Positions 21,288 through 27,903 of a stretch of 64,000 bases of DNA are shown one piece after another. The DNA lies in NCBI RefSeq assembly GCF_012939995.1, contig NZ_SPMZ01000016.1:23931-87930 (forward strand). The letters are read 5' to 3'. The notes under the pieces were generated by a model. That model did no database searches, had not been told where the DNA came from, and saw only the letters and a program-made list of their open reading frames with translations. The stretch's first letter is position 1; each line of letters begins with the position of its first letter. The DNA is from Candidatus Competibacter phosphatis. Lineage in GTDB: Bacteria > Pseudomonadota > Gammaproteobacteria > Competibacterales > Competibacteraceae. A program made the position numbers and the translations under genes.

Positions 21288-21316
21288 TTGACACTGTTGT
21301 GTCGAGTCTGGATAAT
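21288..21316 (+). promoter_or_regulatory. Sigma-70-type promoter of tRNA-Met
   Basis: TTGACA at 21288-21293 and GATAAT at 21311-21316 with 17 bp between them. The mature tRNA begins 32 bp after the -10 box. Confidence 0.7.
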
Positions 21317-21347
21317 CACTGGCCCTTGTCTGAATCCTTTCCGTAAT

Positions 21348-21424
21348 GGCTATGTAGCTCAGCCGGTTAGAGCACGGCACTCATAATGCCGGGGTCGGTG
21401 GTTCGAGTCCACCCATAGCCACCA
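21348..21424 (+). tRNA. tRNA-Met (elongator, anticodon CAT)
   Basis: 77 nt with encoded CCA. Acceptor GGCTATG pairs with CATAGCC; D-loop AGCTCAGCCGGTTAGAGC; anticodon arm CGGCACTCATAATGCCG with CAT; T-arm GGTTCGAGTCC. The acceptor stem is fully paired from the first base, so this is the elongator and not the initiator. Confidence 0.95.
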
Positions 21425-21584
21425 TATCAAGTTTCCGGAATCCGAGGATATCCGGCTTCCATCTCAAGCACTGGTTTCAATAGCATAACCGTCCTGGTTT
21501 TTCGAAAATGCCCATGGAAATCCACCGGCATTCGGGGACATCACATGGACTCGATCGATGAATCCACGATTCCCGGTTTGATGG

Positions 21585-21596
21585 TCCGATGCAGAA
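21585..21596. other. Candidate left attachment core
   Basis: TCCGATGCAGAA; its complement TTCTGCATCGGA encodes FCIG, the last residues of MnmE before the terminal Lys. Eleven of 12 bases match the mnmE end. The following bases do not encode Lys-stop, as a displaced mnmE tail would, so this is only a candidate. Confidence 0.35.
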
Positions 21597-21655
21597 TCTA
21601 GCGAATCGGCGATAAGCCGCTTGGCCACTGGGTTGAATCATTCAATAATTGAGGC

Positions 21656-21687
21656 ATGGGCACAATTTTGGGCACATTTTTTGAGGT
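21656..21687 (+). repeat. Integrase arm-type repeats, left end (2 copies)
   Basis: GGGCACA at 21658-21664 and 21670-21676, 12 bp apart, in the same orientation. The same heptamer occurs five times between int and mnmE at the other end. Repeats flanking both ends fit arm-binding sites of P4-type integrases. Confidence 0.7.
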
Positions 21688-21860
21688 TTCACCGAATGGC
21701 GTGGCTCGAAACCAGAACCTTGCATAGGCCGTGGTGCGAAATTCATCAGACCGGTCGAAACATCCCAACCATGGCAACCATCCCAACCTTGGCGGGTCAT
21801 GCGGACCTTGGCTGGCCACCGGCGATCCCATCGCAGGGGGGTCTCCCTATTGTTTTTTGA

Positions 21861-21945
21861 GGTTACAGCGGTTACAGCGTTACGTTATTGATTTTTATCA
21901 TAAAAACACAGGTTACGGCTGTAACCCAGCCTGTTTGCGGGTTAC
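21861..21945. repeat. GGTTAC hexamer cluster (possible replication iterons)
   Basis: Exact GGTTAC at 21861, 21870, 21911 and 21940 and the inverse GTAACC at 21921, plus GTTAC at 21879. The copies at 21911 and 21921 form an inverted pair. AT-rich sequence lies inside and beside the cluster. The same hexamer clusters inside the primase-helicase gene at 29713-29797. Confidence 0.55.
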
Positions 21946-22055
21946 GGCGCCAGTCCGGGTGTTTCTCTTAACAGATTGAAAATAAATAATAAATACGCAC
22001 AAGGGCATGGCGGCAAGCGGCTTGGGAGGGGTGGATTTCGCCCGTCGCCAGACAC

Positions 22056-22083
22056 AAAAAACCCCGGACATGCCGGCGGGGCT
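22056..22083 (-). terminator. Rho-independent terminator of the element's minus-strand genes
   Basis: On the minus strand CCCCG, a short loop with GCCGGC, CGGGG and then six T. It lies about 80 bp after the stop of the last minus-strand gene (22166-22600). Confidence 0.7.
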
Positions 22084-22165
22084 CGATCATCGCGCGTTCA
22101 CCGCCAGCGGCGCCACCGTGGTGTGGATCGCACCGCCAGCCGGCGAACGCGCGGATCGGCTACCG

Positions 22166-22600
22166 TCAAGCAGCCTTTGACGGCCCTCCCGACAGTCCGA
22201 AGCGGCGCTGTAATTCCTCCATCACAATGCGCCCGACAGCGATTCCTTCGTCCACGCCCCATTCGGCGGCGATGCGCTTCAAGCTATTTGCCTCGGCTTG
22301 GGTGAGTTCCAGGGCGATTTCGTTGCGCCGGCTGTACGGTTCCCGCAGTGATTCAACGCGCCGCCCCAAGCCTTCCGCGATTCGAACGATACCGATGGAA
22401 CAGGCCAGCAAGTCGAGTTGGTCCAGCGTGCGGGGGTCATTCGCATGAACATGGCCCTCGGCATGGCCGCGCAACCGTTCCGCCAGGTTCTCGATGGCTT
22501 GGAGTTCGTCCGATACCGGATCGATGATTGCGTCGGGCAGGATGCAGCGCGGGTTGGCGTCGAAAGACGCGACGGACGGGATAGAATGGGTGTTGCTCAT
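22166..22600 (-). CDS. Hypothetical protein, last gene of the element
   Basis: 144 aa, soluble, acidic to neutral. The ATG at 22600 has GAGGAGGG 9 nt upstream. The C-terminal part (NEIALELTQAEANSLKRIAAEWGVDEGIAVGRIVMEEL) looks helical and might form an RHH- or HTH-like fold. No family recognised. It follows hicA after a gap with two strong inverted repeats. Confidence 0.65.
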   Translation of the reverse strand: MSNTHSIPSVASFDANPRCILPDAIIDPVSDELQAIENLAERLRGHAEGHVHANDPRTLDQLDLLACSIGIVRIAEGLGRRVESLREPYSRRNEIALELTQAEANSLKRIAAEWGVDEGIAVGRIVMEELQRRFGLSGGPSKAA

Positions 22601-22640
22601 GGCGTGCCCTCCTCTTCAAAGGGTGTGCCGTGGGAAGTCC

Positions 22641-22693
22641 GGCAAGGCGTGTGCAAGACGCCTTGCCGGGCGCAAACCCCCCGAATTCGGGGG
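22641..22693. promoter_or_regulatory. Two strong stem-loops between hicA and the next gene
   Basis: GGCAAGGCGT (22641-22650) pairs exactly with ACGCCTTGCC (22658-22667) around a 7-nt loop. CCCCCGAATTCGGGGG (22678-22693) is a perfect palindrome starting 4 nt after the hicA stop. On the minus-strand mRNA both would fold. No T-run follows, so they may serve mRNA stability or partial termination. Confidence 0.45.
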
Positions 22694-22696
22694 AAT

Positions 22697-22891
22697 TCAA
22701 AATGCCTTGGGTAGACCGGCTTGCTTCAGTATCGCGTTGGCCAGCGGCACGGATGCCAGCGAGCGCGGAACCGTAAACGTCCTCCCATTGATTGGGCTGT
22801 ACCAAATTTCGTGGCTTCCTTTCCCGGTGCGAACCATCCAGCATCCATGGGTCTTGAGGTGCTTTACGAGGTCCGCATACATTGCCGCCAT
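22697..22891 (-). CDS. hicA: HicA-type mRNA interferase toxin
   Basis: 64 aa from ATG 22891 (a second ATG nine nt later is possible). Small double-stranded-RNA-binding fold with the catalytic His in TGKGSHEIWY, followed by TFTVPRSLASVPLANAILKQAGL, the usual HicA C-terminus. The start overlaps the antitoxin stop, so the pair is co-translated. Confidence 0.82.
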   Translation of the reverse strand: MAAMYADLVKHLKTHGCWMVRTGKGSHEIWYSPINGRTFTVPRSLASVPLANAILKQAGLPKAF

Positions 22892-23112
22892 CAAGCGGCC
22901 TTCGCCGTCATCGTCCGTTCAGCGGTAATGTGGAGGGATACCGGACCTGAAATCTCTACGTGATTCAATTCAAGAAGTTCCGGCGTCAATTCCATTGCCA
23001 CGTCCACCAACTCGTCGAAGGTACTCGCTTCCACGCACAGGCCAGGCACATCCTCACTGGTGGCTATCCACACCTCGGCCTCATCGTCCCATTGCGCGGC
23101 AATCTCAAGCAT
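22891..23112 (-). CDS. DUF1902 HicB-like antitoxin
   Basis: 73 aa. WDDEAEVWIATSEDVPGLCV and ASTFDELVDVAMELTPELLE match the partially degraded RNase H fold of DUF1902/HicB antitoxins. No C-terminal DNA-binding domain is present, so repression of the operon may fall to another small protein upstream. The TGA overlaps the hicA ATG. Confidence 0.8.
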   Translation of the reverse strand: MLEIAAQWDDEAEVWIATSEDVPGLCVEASTFDELVDVAMELTPELLELNHVEISGPVSLHITAERTMTAKAA

Positions 23113-23298
23113 GGTCGGTTCCCCTGGGTGATTCGCTCAACTCCAATCGGCGCTCGACGCGTTCCACGCGGGCGGTCAGCCGGTCGATGGTGATTTGTTG
23201 CCGGGCAGCGGTTTCGTCGCCGTGTCGGCAATCTGATCGACACGGGCACGGATATGGCGCAAGTGGTCGAGCACCAGATTCTCGGTGTCGGCGGTCAT
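23105..23298 (-). CDS. Small coiled-coil protein, one-base frameshift
   Basis: Starts MTADTENLVLDHLRHIRARV at ATG 23298. After IADT the frame is lost to a stop, but the adjacent frame continues ETAARQQITIDRLTARVERV and ends at 23105-23107, overlapping the DUF1902 start by 8 nt. Joined length about 64 aa with heptad-like Leu/Val/Ile spacing. Such short coiled-coil proteins are common beside phage-type toxin-antitoxin genes; function unknown. Confidence 0.6.
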
Positions 23299-23300
23299 GG

Positions 23301-23471
23301 CTAGCGATCCTGGATTGGCGTCTTTCGCCGCGCTTCGGCCCGCCACTGGCGAGCCAGTTCCTTCAGTTCGGGAACACGGGCGGCGGGCACAAGGACTTCC
23401 ACGCGGGCGTGGCCTCGTTCGCGGATCCGCGAGCGGTAATCTTCGGTGATTTCACTGCGGGTCTTGGCCAT
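23301..23471 (-). CDS. 56-aa basic protein heading the hicA operon
   Basis: MAKTRSEITEDYRSRIRERG at the start, then VEVLVPAARVPELKELARQW. The strand-helix-helix pattern and high charge suggest a short RHH-type DNA-binding protein; inference only. A promoter with an internal palindrome lies immediately upstream, with the -10 box only 6 nt before the ATG. The next gene begins 2 nt after its stop. Confidence 0.6.
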   Translation of the reverse strand: MAKTRSEITEDYRSRIRERGHARVEVLVPAARVPELKELARQWRAEARRKTPIQDR

Positions 23472-23477
23472 GTATCT

Positions 23478-23506
23478 ATCCTAGCCTAGTAACCGGTTAC
23501 AAACAA
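23478..23506 (-). promoter_or_regulatory. Promoter with palindromic operator before the HicA operon
   Basis: On the minus strand TTGTTT (23506-23501), a 17-bp spacer, TAGGAT (23483-23478). The spacer contains the perfect palindrome GTAACCGGTTAC (23489-23500). The predicted transcription start coincides with the ATG at 23471, so the message may be leaderless. Confidence 0.6.
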
Positions 23507-23823
23507 TATCCAGTTTTGCCTGGACAGCCGGTCAGGGCTCGAACCACCAGCGGCGCCAGGCACCTCGACATCGCTCAGGTCGGCGGGCCAACCGTGGCGG
23601 CTACCGTGACCGCTTGGGGCACGCCCTTGACGGTTGATCACGGCGGGCCGGCGGGCAGGGTTGATCACGGCGGCCGGCTTGAACGCCCCGCTGGGTGGCG
23701 CTTGCACGGTGCTGGCGACCGACCTGAGCGACGGCAAATCACGCTGGCCAGCCAGGTTGCCGGCCACGCGGCGGGCCGGCGCACCGGTGACCAGTGAACG
23801 ACCTGGGCGGGAAGACGGCCGCG
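23507..23823. other. Gap with no convincing gene
   Basis: 317 bp. Open frames exist on both strands (minus 23486-23767; plus 23516-23797) but their products look like shadow translations rich in Gly, Ala and Arg. GTTGATCACGGCGG is repeated directly at 23633-23646 and 23660-23673. Confidence 0.5.
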
Positions 23824-24192
23824 CTACGCCCCACGCAACCGGTCGATTTCAGCGAACGGATTGTCTTTCCGGTCCGGCACCAGTTCGAGTTGCCGCCGCG
23901 CCTTGGGCGTCATGCCCAGTTCGGAAAGCATCACCCGCATGGCATTCAAGCGCACGGCCGGAAAGTTGGCCGGGTCGCGGCGATACTCAACAATCAACTG
24001 TGCCAGCAGGCCGATGAACAGGCTGTCGGATTTGGCGGCCACGCCGTCCGGCATGGCCTTGACCAGTTCGTCAAACACCGCCTTGGCATCGCCATATAGA
24101 TCGGGCGGGCATTCGGGACGGTCCACGGGACGGGGCGTTTCGTAATGGCGGCCTGAAAGCCTGACAATCTTGGGTTTGCGAGGATTTGGCAT
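23824..24192 (-). CDS. Possible phage terminase small subunit (P27-like)
   Basis: 122 aa. PPDLYGDAKAVFDELVKAMP, then a helical middle and RLNAMRVMLSELGMTPKARR, which recalls the C-terminal signature of P27-family small terminases. A small terminase without a large one is what phage satellites use to redirect helper packaging. The assignment rests on motif memory and needs a profile search. Confidence 0.5.
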   Translation of the reverse strand: MPNPRKPKIVRLSGRHYETPRPVDRPECPPDLYGDAKAVFDELVKAMPDGVAAKSDSLFIGLLAQLIVEYRRDPANFPAVRLNAMRVMLSELGMTPKARRQLELVPDRKDNPFAEIDRLRGA

Positions 24193-24348
24193 GATATTTG
24201 ACGCTCTAGCTGGGTTTAGCCCGTATCACGCATGAAACAACCTGAAACCATTCAACTGTCGGCAAAAAAATTTGACTACCGGGCATCTTCCAAGGGGGGC
24301 GAGGGTGAAAAATTGAAGACCCCCCCTCCCCCCATGGCCGGCGGGCGT
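24193..24348. other. Short gap with C-rich tract
   Basis: 156 bp upstream of the terminase-like gene on its coding strand direction's other side. Contains CCCCCCC-TCCCCCC around 24320-24333. No gene or clear promoter seen. Confidence 0.4.
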
Positions 24349-24746
24349 TCACGCGGCGCTCGGATCCGACGGTTCAACCGGTTCACGCGGCAGGCGCGCT
24401 TGATAGTCGAACAGGGATTCAGCCGTGTCCTCGTCGCCCGCCAGCCGGTGAGCATTCGCCAGGCACAGGACCTCATACCATCCCATTCGGTCCAGCCGCA
24501 CACGAACCAACCGGCCGTCCCGTTTGATCGGGAAGCGCTCGGCGCCCGTCAGTTGCCGCATGACGGATACCGCCACGGACTCCGCTTGGCGCCGATCCGC
24601 CCGGCCGCCTGTTTCGAGCAGGTCGGCTGACTGACAGCCTGGGCCAGGTTGCCGCCGTTTCGAGCAAGACGGTTCCGCAGGGTGGATTCGGGCACACCGG
24701 TCAGTTGGGCCAGGGTGGGCAGGTGCACACCGGGACGCGGGCTCAT
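24349..24746 (-). CDS. HTH-containing element protein, probable frameshift
   Basis: Begins MSPRPGVHLPTLAQLTGVPE and STLRNRLARNG, a helix-turn-helix-like segment. At about 24620-24630 the reading frame switches; the second half (RRQAESVAVSVMRQLTGAER, then VRVRLDRMGWYEVLCLANAH) is in the adjacent frame and ends at 24349. Joined length about 132 aa. The start overlaps the upstream gene's stop (ATGA). No family recognised. Confidence 0.55.
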
Positions 24747-24997
24747 CCCACGAGCCGCTCAAAGACGGAGACTTTGCCGGTCTTGGGCGTGCCGCGCTCG
24801 GCATTGCGGCGGCGCCAAGCGGCGATGCGTGGTGGGCCGATCTCCACGCCGTACCACGGTTCACAAAAACCGCAACCTGATCGCTCGCAGGGCGCGGGGA
24901 GTGGATTCGTATCTGAACCGTTCCAGGCGTGAATCGCTCTGGTGTGATCATCCCAGCAAGAACCGCCAAGGTCCCAAGGCTTGTTGTTGGTAGGCAT
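24743..24997 (-). CDS. 84-aa Cys-containing protein, paralogue of the next gene
   Basis: Starts MPTNNKPWDLGGSCWDDHTR. Core: PLPAPCERSGCGFCEPWYG, three Cys in CxxxxCxxC that could hold a metal. C-terminal AAWRRRNAERGTPKTG. The gene at 25064 has the same layout and size, and the leader DNA upstream of both is duplicated. GGGAGA precedes ATG 24997. Function unknown. Confidence 0.6.
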   Translation of the reverse strand: MPTNNKPWDLGGSCWDDHTRAIHAWNGSDTNPLPAPCERSGCGFCEPWYGVEIGPPRIAAWRRRNAERGTPKTGKVSVFERLVG

Positions 24998-25063
24998 GTA
25001 TCGTCTCCCGACGAGATAAAAGGGCCGGCGCGGCAAGAGGATGAACCCGGCCAGCAAAAAGGG

Positions 25064-25315
25064 TTATGCCTGGACCTGCTGAAACAGGCGCGGGTGCGTG
25101 GCGCGGAAGGCCGCCAGGCGGGGCTTGTCACGTTCCGAATTGCGCCTCTCCCACACGGCGCGGCGCTGGCTGAAATCGCGGCCGTACCAGTTCTGGCAAA
25201 AGTTACACCAGGTTGTCTTGCACGGTTCGGGCATGGGCTGGCTGTCCCGATCCTCGGCGGTTAGCCACGCCTGGATTTCGCGGGCGTGCTCTTCACTCTC
25301 AAACGTAAACATCAT
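25064..25315 (-). CDS. 83-aa Cys-containing protein, paralogue of the previous gene
   Basis: MMFTFESEEHAREIQAWLTA at the start, then PMPEPCKTTWCNFCQNWYGR, matching the CxxxxCxxC core of the neighbour, and VWERRNSERDKPRLAAF. GGGAGA sits 5 nt before ATG 25315. The two genes and their leaders arose by tandem duplication followed by strong divergence. Confidence 0.6.
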   Translation of the reverse strand: MMFTFESEEHAREIQAWLTAEDRDSQPMPEPCKTTWCNFCQNWYGRDFSQRRAVWERRNSERDKPRLAAFRATHPRLFQQVQA

Positions 25316-25386
25316 GTCGTCTCCCGACGAGATAACGAGATAAAAGGGCCGGCCGGCGAAGAGGATGCGCTCGACCGGCAAGAGGG

Positions 25387-26016
25387 TTATGCCCGACCTT
25401 CGGCCAAGATTCGCTCCCCGAACTCGGTCCGCTCGTGGGTGGTCCACATGCGCTCGCCATTGCCCCATGTCAGCTTTAGTTGGCACGGCTCTTTCCCGAT
25501 GAAATCGAAGGGCTCGACTCCAACGAGCCACGCCTTGGGCGGCGGTTCCCGGCTGGCCGCCAGCGCGGCCTCGGCACGGCGCGAAGTGGCGGCGGCCTCA
25601 CGTTCGGCGATGCGCGCCTCGAACAGACGCACCTTGGCCAGCACCGCGCGGCTTTCCGGGGAACGCGGCGGTTCCCGGCGGCGTAGCGTGGTCCCCGGCA
25701 GCGGTGGGGTTGACGCCAGGCCGACCTTATGGCGAAGCACATTGACGCGAGTTGCTTGCCGCGCCATGAGTTTGTCCGGGTCCCACGGCTGGCCCGGTCG
25801 CTTGAGGTGAGCGATCTGAGCGAGTTGGACCGCCTCCTTGCCGGCCGCTTCCAACTCGCGGGACCAGCGCGCGTGCTCCCGCTCCTTGGCCAGCCGCGCC
25901 GTCTTGGCGGCGGCGTTCAGTTGGCGGGCGCTCATTCCCGCTCGGAGGTAGTTAAACGGCGCGGTCGGCTGGGCGGCATGGAGTGACCATTGGAACTCGA
26001 TAGGGATGTCCATCAT
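25387..26016 (-). CDS. Charged helical element protein of unknown function
   Basis: 209 aa (ATG ATG at 26016/26013). The middle is rich in Ala, Arg and Glu (AAKTARLAKEREHARWSREL and VRLFEARIAEREAAATSRRA), probably long helices or coiled coil. The start overlaps the stop of the upstream 63-aa gene. No domain recognised. Confidence 0.6.
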   Translation of the reverse strand: MMDIPIEFQWSLHAAQPTAPFNYLRAGMSARQLNAAAKTARLAKEREHARWSRELEAAGKEAVQLAQIAHLKRPGQPWDPDKLMARQATRVNVLRHKVGLASTPPLPGTTLRRREPPRSPESRAVLAKVRLFEARIAEREAAATSRRAEAALAASREPPPKAWLVGVEPFDFIGKEPCQLKLTWGNGERMWTTHERTEFGERILAEGRA

Positions 26017-26204
26017 TGAAGCGGCTCCATTTTGAGAGTTATGTCGGTCAACCTACTGCCCCGCCATGCCGCCAATTGCATGGCAAATTGCTGAATGAGG
26101 CTGACCAACATCGCGTCCATCGCCTCGGGCGTCGTGGGCGGATTGGTCACGGTGAGGCCCGACCATAGTGGCGGCGTGGTAGGTTGATTTTGGCCTTTGG
26201 GCAT
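26013..26204 (-). CDS. 63-aa hypothetical protein
   Basis: ATG 26204 follows AGAGG. MPKGQNQPTTPPLWSGLTVT, then EAMDAMLVSLIQQFAMQLAA. Pro-rich start and an amphipathic helix. Stop TGA overlaps the next ATG (ATGA at 26013-26016). It lies inside the 3' part of the zinc-ribbon frame at 26053-26406 in another frame; one of the two must end differently. Confidence 0.45.
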   Translation of the reverse strand: MPKGQNQPTTPPLWSGLTVTNPPTTPEAMDAMLVSLIQQFAMQLAAWRGSRLTDITLKMEPLQ

Positions 26205-26406
26205 GGTGGTGTGACCTCTGGGAATGTGGATTGCGGCGCGGTTTGGGATCGTCGGCGGAATCGTCGGCGTCATCAGCGAGCAGGTGGGGGTAATGCTCGG
26301 CAAGCCACTCAACATCGGCATTGCTGAAGTAGCACTCGCTGCATAAACCATCCCCGCCATTCGCATCGATCACGTCGCCGCACAGGCGACAGCAATCGGC
26401 ATCCAT
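26053..26406 (-). CDS. Small zinc-ribbon protein
   Basis: Starts MDADCCRLCGDVIDANGGDG and continues LCSECYFSNADVEWLAEHYP: two CxxC pairs 14 residues apart, a zinc ribbon. The conserved-looking part ends near DDPKPRR; the remaining open frame to 26053 overlaps the 63-aa gene and may not be real, or a frameshift may hide the true stop. ATG 26406 overlaps the TGA of the upstream gene. Confidence 0.5.
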   Translation of the reverse strand: MDADCCRLCGDVIDANGGDGLCSECYFSNADVEWLAEHYPHLLADDADDSADDPKPRRNPHSQRSHHHAQRPKSTYHAATMVGPHRDQSAHDARGDGRDVGQPHSAICHAIGGMAGQ

Positions 26407-26598
26407 CACGAAATTCCTCGAATGCGTTCGAGTTCGGCGGCCTCGCTCAACTTGGCGACCAATAGCCCTCGCAAGGTCGTCTTTTTTTCGAAACGCCTCG
26501 ACTTTGAGCGCGGCGTGAACGTCGGCCGGAATCGGGAAGTTGAGCCGAACATCCGGTTCGTCCTGATCCGAGTCGGCGGAATGAGATTGGGTTTTCAT
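26406..26598 (-). CDS. RHH-like small DNA-binding protein, one-base frameshift
   Basis: MKTQSHSADSDQDEPDVRLN, then FPIPADVHAALKVEAFRKK, typical of ParD/CopG-like plasmid and phage regulators. A run of seven T (plus strand, 26482-26488) breaks the frame; with six, it reads KTTLRGLLVAKLSEAAELER to a TGA at 26406-26408. Joined length 63 aa. Confidence 0.55.
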
Positions 26599-26628
26599 AA
26601 GCAAAATCCCGTCATTAACATTGGTTAT

Positions 26629-26641
26629 CGGTGTAACACCG
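26629..26641. promoter_or_regulatory. Inverted repeat upstream of the RHH-like gene
   Basis: CGGTG TAA CACCG, 31 bp upstream of the ATG at 26598 in the short gap before that gene. A possible operator. Confidence 0.4.
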
Positions 26642-26681
26642 AGAACTTTTATTTGCAACCGTTTTTTCAGTAAGTTTCATT

Positions 26682-27032
26682 TTAAGCCGGGGCGATTTTC
26701 ATTCCACGGTGAGCGGCCTGCTTTTGCGCATCCAGCCAGGCAAAAAAGGCATTCCGATGTTCGTCACTGGCCTGCCTGGGTGTGATTGACAAGCCTGTTT
26801 CTCGGCAGAAGGCGGACCACCAGTTGTAGATGCTGGATTTCCCCATTCCAGACTTATCGGCTAATTCCAACAGCCATGTGCTATTCCAATCTGGAATTTG
26901 GTCGCAGTTGGAATTTTCTTTCAATTTGAGAATGAGCCGCCCCACCTCAACCGCAAAAGCCTTGCGTTCGGCGCCGGTCAATTCGCAGATCGATTTGCGT
27001 TTCGAGTTCGCGGATAGTCTTGCGGCGCTCAT
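26682..27032 (-). CDS. Hypothetical protein, possibly the C-terminal part of the DUF3102 gene
   Basis: Open frame of 116 codons. From CELTGAERKAFAVEVGRLIL it looks like real protein: WLLELADKSGMGKSSIYNWW recalls a helix-turn-helix. It overlaps the DUF3102 frame by 86 nt. One indel near 26960-27000 would fuse the two into a single protein of about 268 aa. I cannot decide between two genes and one. Confidence 0.5.
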   Translation of the reverse strand: MSAARLSANSKRKSICELTGAERKAFAVEVGRLILKLKENSNCDQIPDWNSTWLLELADKSGMGKSSIYNWWSAFCRETGLSITPRQASDEHRNAFFAWLDAQKQAAHRGMKIAPA

Positions 27033-27489
27033 TGGATTCTTGCCGGAATTCTTCGGCGCGTTGGGATGCGGCTTGCGCTGCCTCCTTCCACTGCTTCACG
27101 TCGGCAACCGTCACCTTGTCGCCGGTTTCGGCTTTTTCGATGGCGCGGTCAATGACGGATTCTGGCGTGGATGGGGCGGAAAGAGCGTAGAGGATTGATG
27201 GCTTGAAACTGCTAAAAATTGGCAATTTCCCATTTCCAAAGCGCTCATATACAGACGTGAAGTTGTCGGCAGTCTGTCGGCTCATCTCAAATTCAGCCGC
27301 GATCCAGGGCAAGAACTGGCCGTGGGGTAATTCGGCCTTGATCGCCATCAATTCCCGGCCAATTTCGATGATGTCCTCCACGGTGCGCTTGAGTCTGAGC
27401 TTGATCCGTTCCGCTGCCGCCCTGGACTTCACTGCTATTTCAACCGGCAGTACCTCGTAATCGAACCCCGCCTGCATTATATCGCTCAT
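26947..27489 (-). CDS. DUF3102 domain protein
   Basis: 180 aa as read. RTVEDIIEIGRELMAIKAEL, then PHGQFLPWIAAEFEMSRQTA and DNFTSVYERFG are the DUF3102 signature, common in phages and plasmids; function unknown. The tail LRIDRRRTQGFCG looks like out-of-frame sequence and probably marks a frameshift. The ATG overlaps the upstream stop. Confidence 0.7.
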   Translation of the reverse strand: MSDIMQAGFDYEVLPVEIAVKSRAAAERIKLRLKRTVEDIIEIGRELMAIKAELPHGQFLPWIAAEFEMSRQTADNFTSVYERFGNGKLPIFSSFKPSILYALSAPSTPESVIDRAIEKAETGDKVTVADVKQWKEAAQAASQRAEEFRQESNERRKTIRELETQIDLRIDRRRTQGFCG

Positions 27490-27903
27490 AGCCCGCCCAC
27501 CACCTTGAAGATTTGATAGGTGCTTTCTCTGATTTCAGGGCGCAATCGTTTCTGCTCGACGCCTTGGCGGATGGCTTTCTCGGCTCTCCCACCGTCCGCA
27601 GCGCCGTGCCGCCATGCCCCAACCATGCGCGCGGTCAGCGCCGGCGGTGCATAAGTGCCAGGACCAGGGATCGCCGGGCGTGGCGGGCTGGGCGTGGCGG
27701 CAGGTGGAACAGCGCACCTCGGGCACGGGTGCGGGCGGTGGGGTGGTGTTGGTCCGCCAATCGCCCGCCGGGGCGTCCGGGCGGCTCTTGGGCGCGGGCA
27801 CAGACAGGTTTTGCTCAATCGGTCTTGACGCCTTCATGGCCTGACCGGCGGTATCGAGTGACTCTGTGGGTTGGCTCAATTTCAGCCATCGATCGCTAAG
27901 CAT
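27486..27903 (-). CDS. Cys-rich element protein behind the primase, probable frameshift
   Basis: Starts MLSDRWLKLSQPTESLDTAG at ATG 27903, 8 nt inside the primase end. Middle VRCSTCRHAQPATPGD and WHLCTAGADRAHGWG, a possible metal-binding CxxC/C set. The frame then reads to a stop at 27535, but the adjacent frame gives KAIRQGVEQKRLRPEIREST and ends exactly at the DUF3102 start (CTATGAGC). A one-base error near 27570-27600 would join them (about 138 aa). Confidence 0.55.

Larger units (their letters stand above)
21425..22165. other. Gene-free left end of the integrative element
   Basis: 741 bp without a convincing gene. It contains a candidate attachment core (21585-21596), two integrase arm-type repeats (21658-21676), a GGTTAC cluster (21861-21945), an AT-rich stretch at about 21965-22000 and a terminator (22056-22083). 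Short open frames here (for example 21598-21831 minus) show no family resemblance or ribosome-binding site. Confidence 0.6.

Noticed and set aside
21348-21424. tRNA-Met as the element's attachment site
   Set aside because: No copy of the tRNA 3' end is present near the integrase end, and the arm repeats lie well away from the tRNA.
23486-23797. Overlapping open frames on both strands in the gap before the terminase-like gene
   Set aside because: Neither product shows protein-like composition or a ribosome-binding site.
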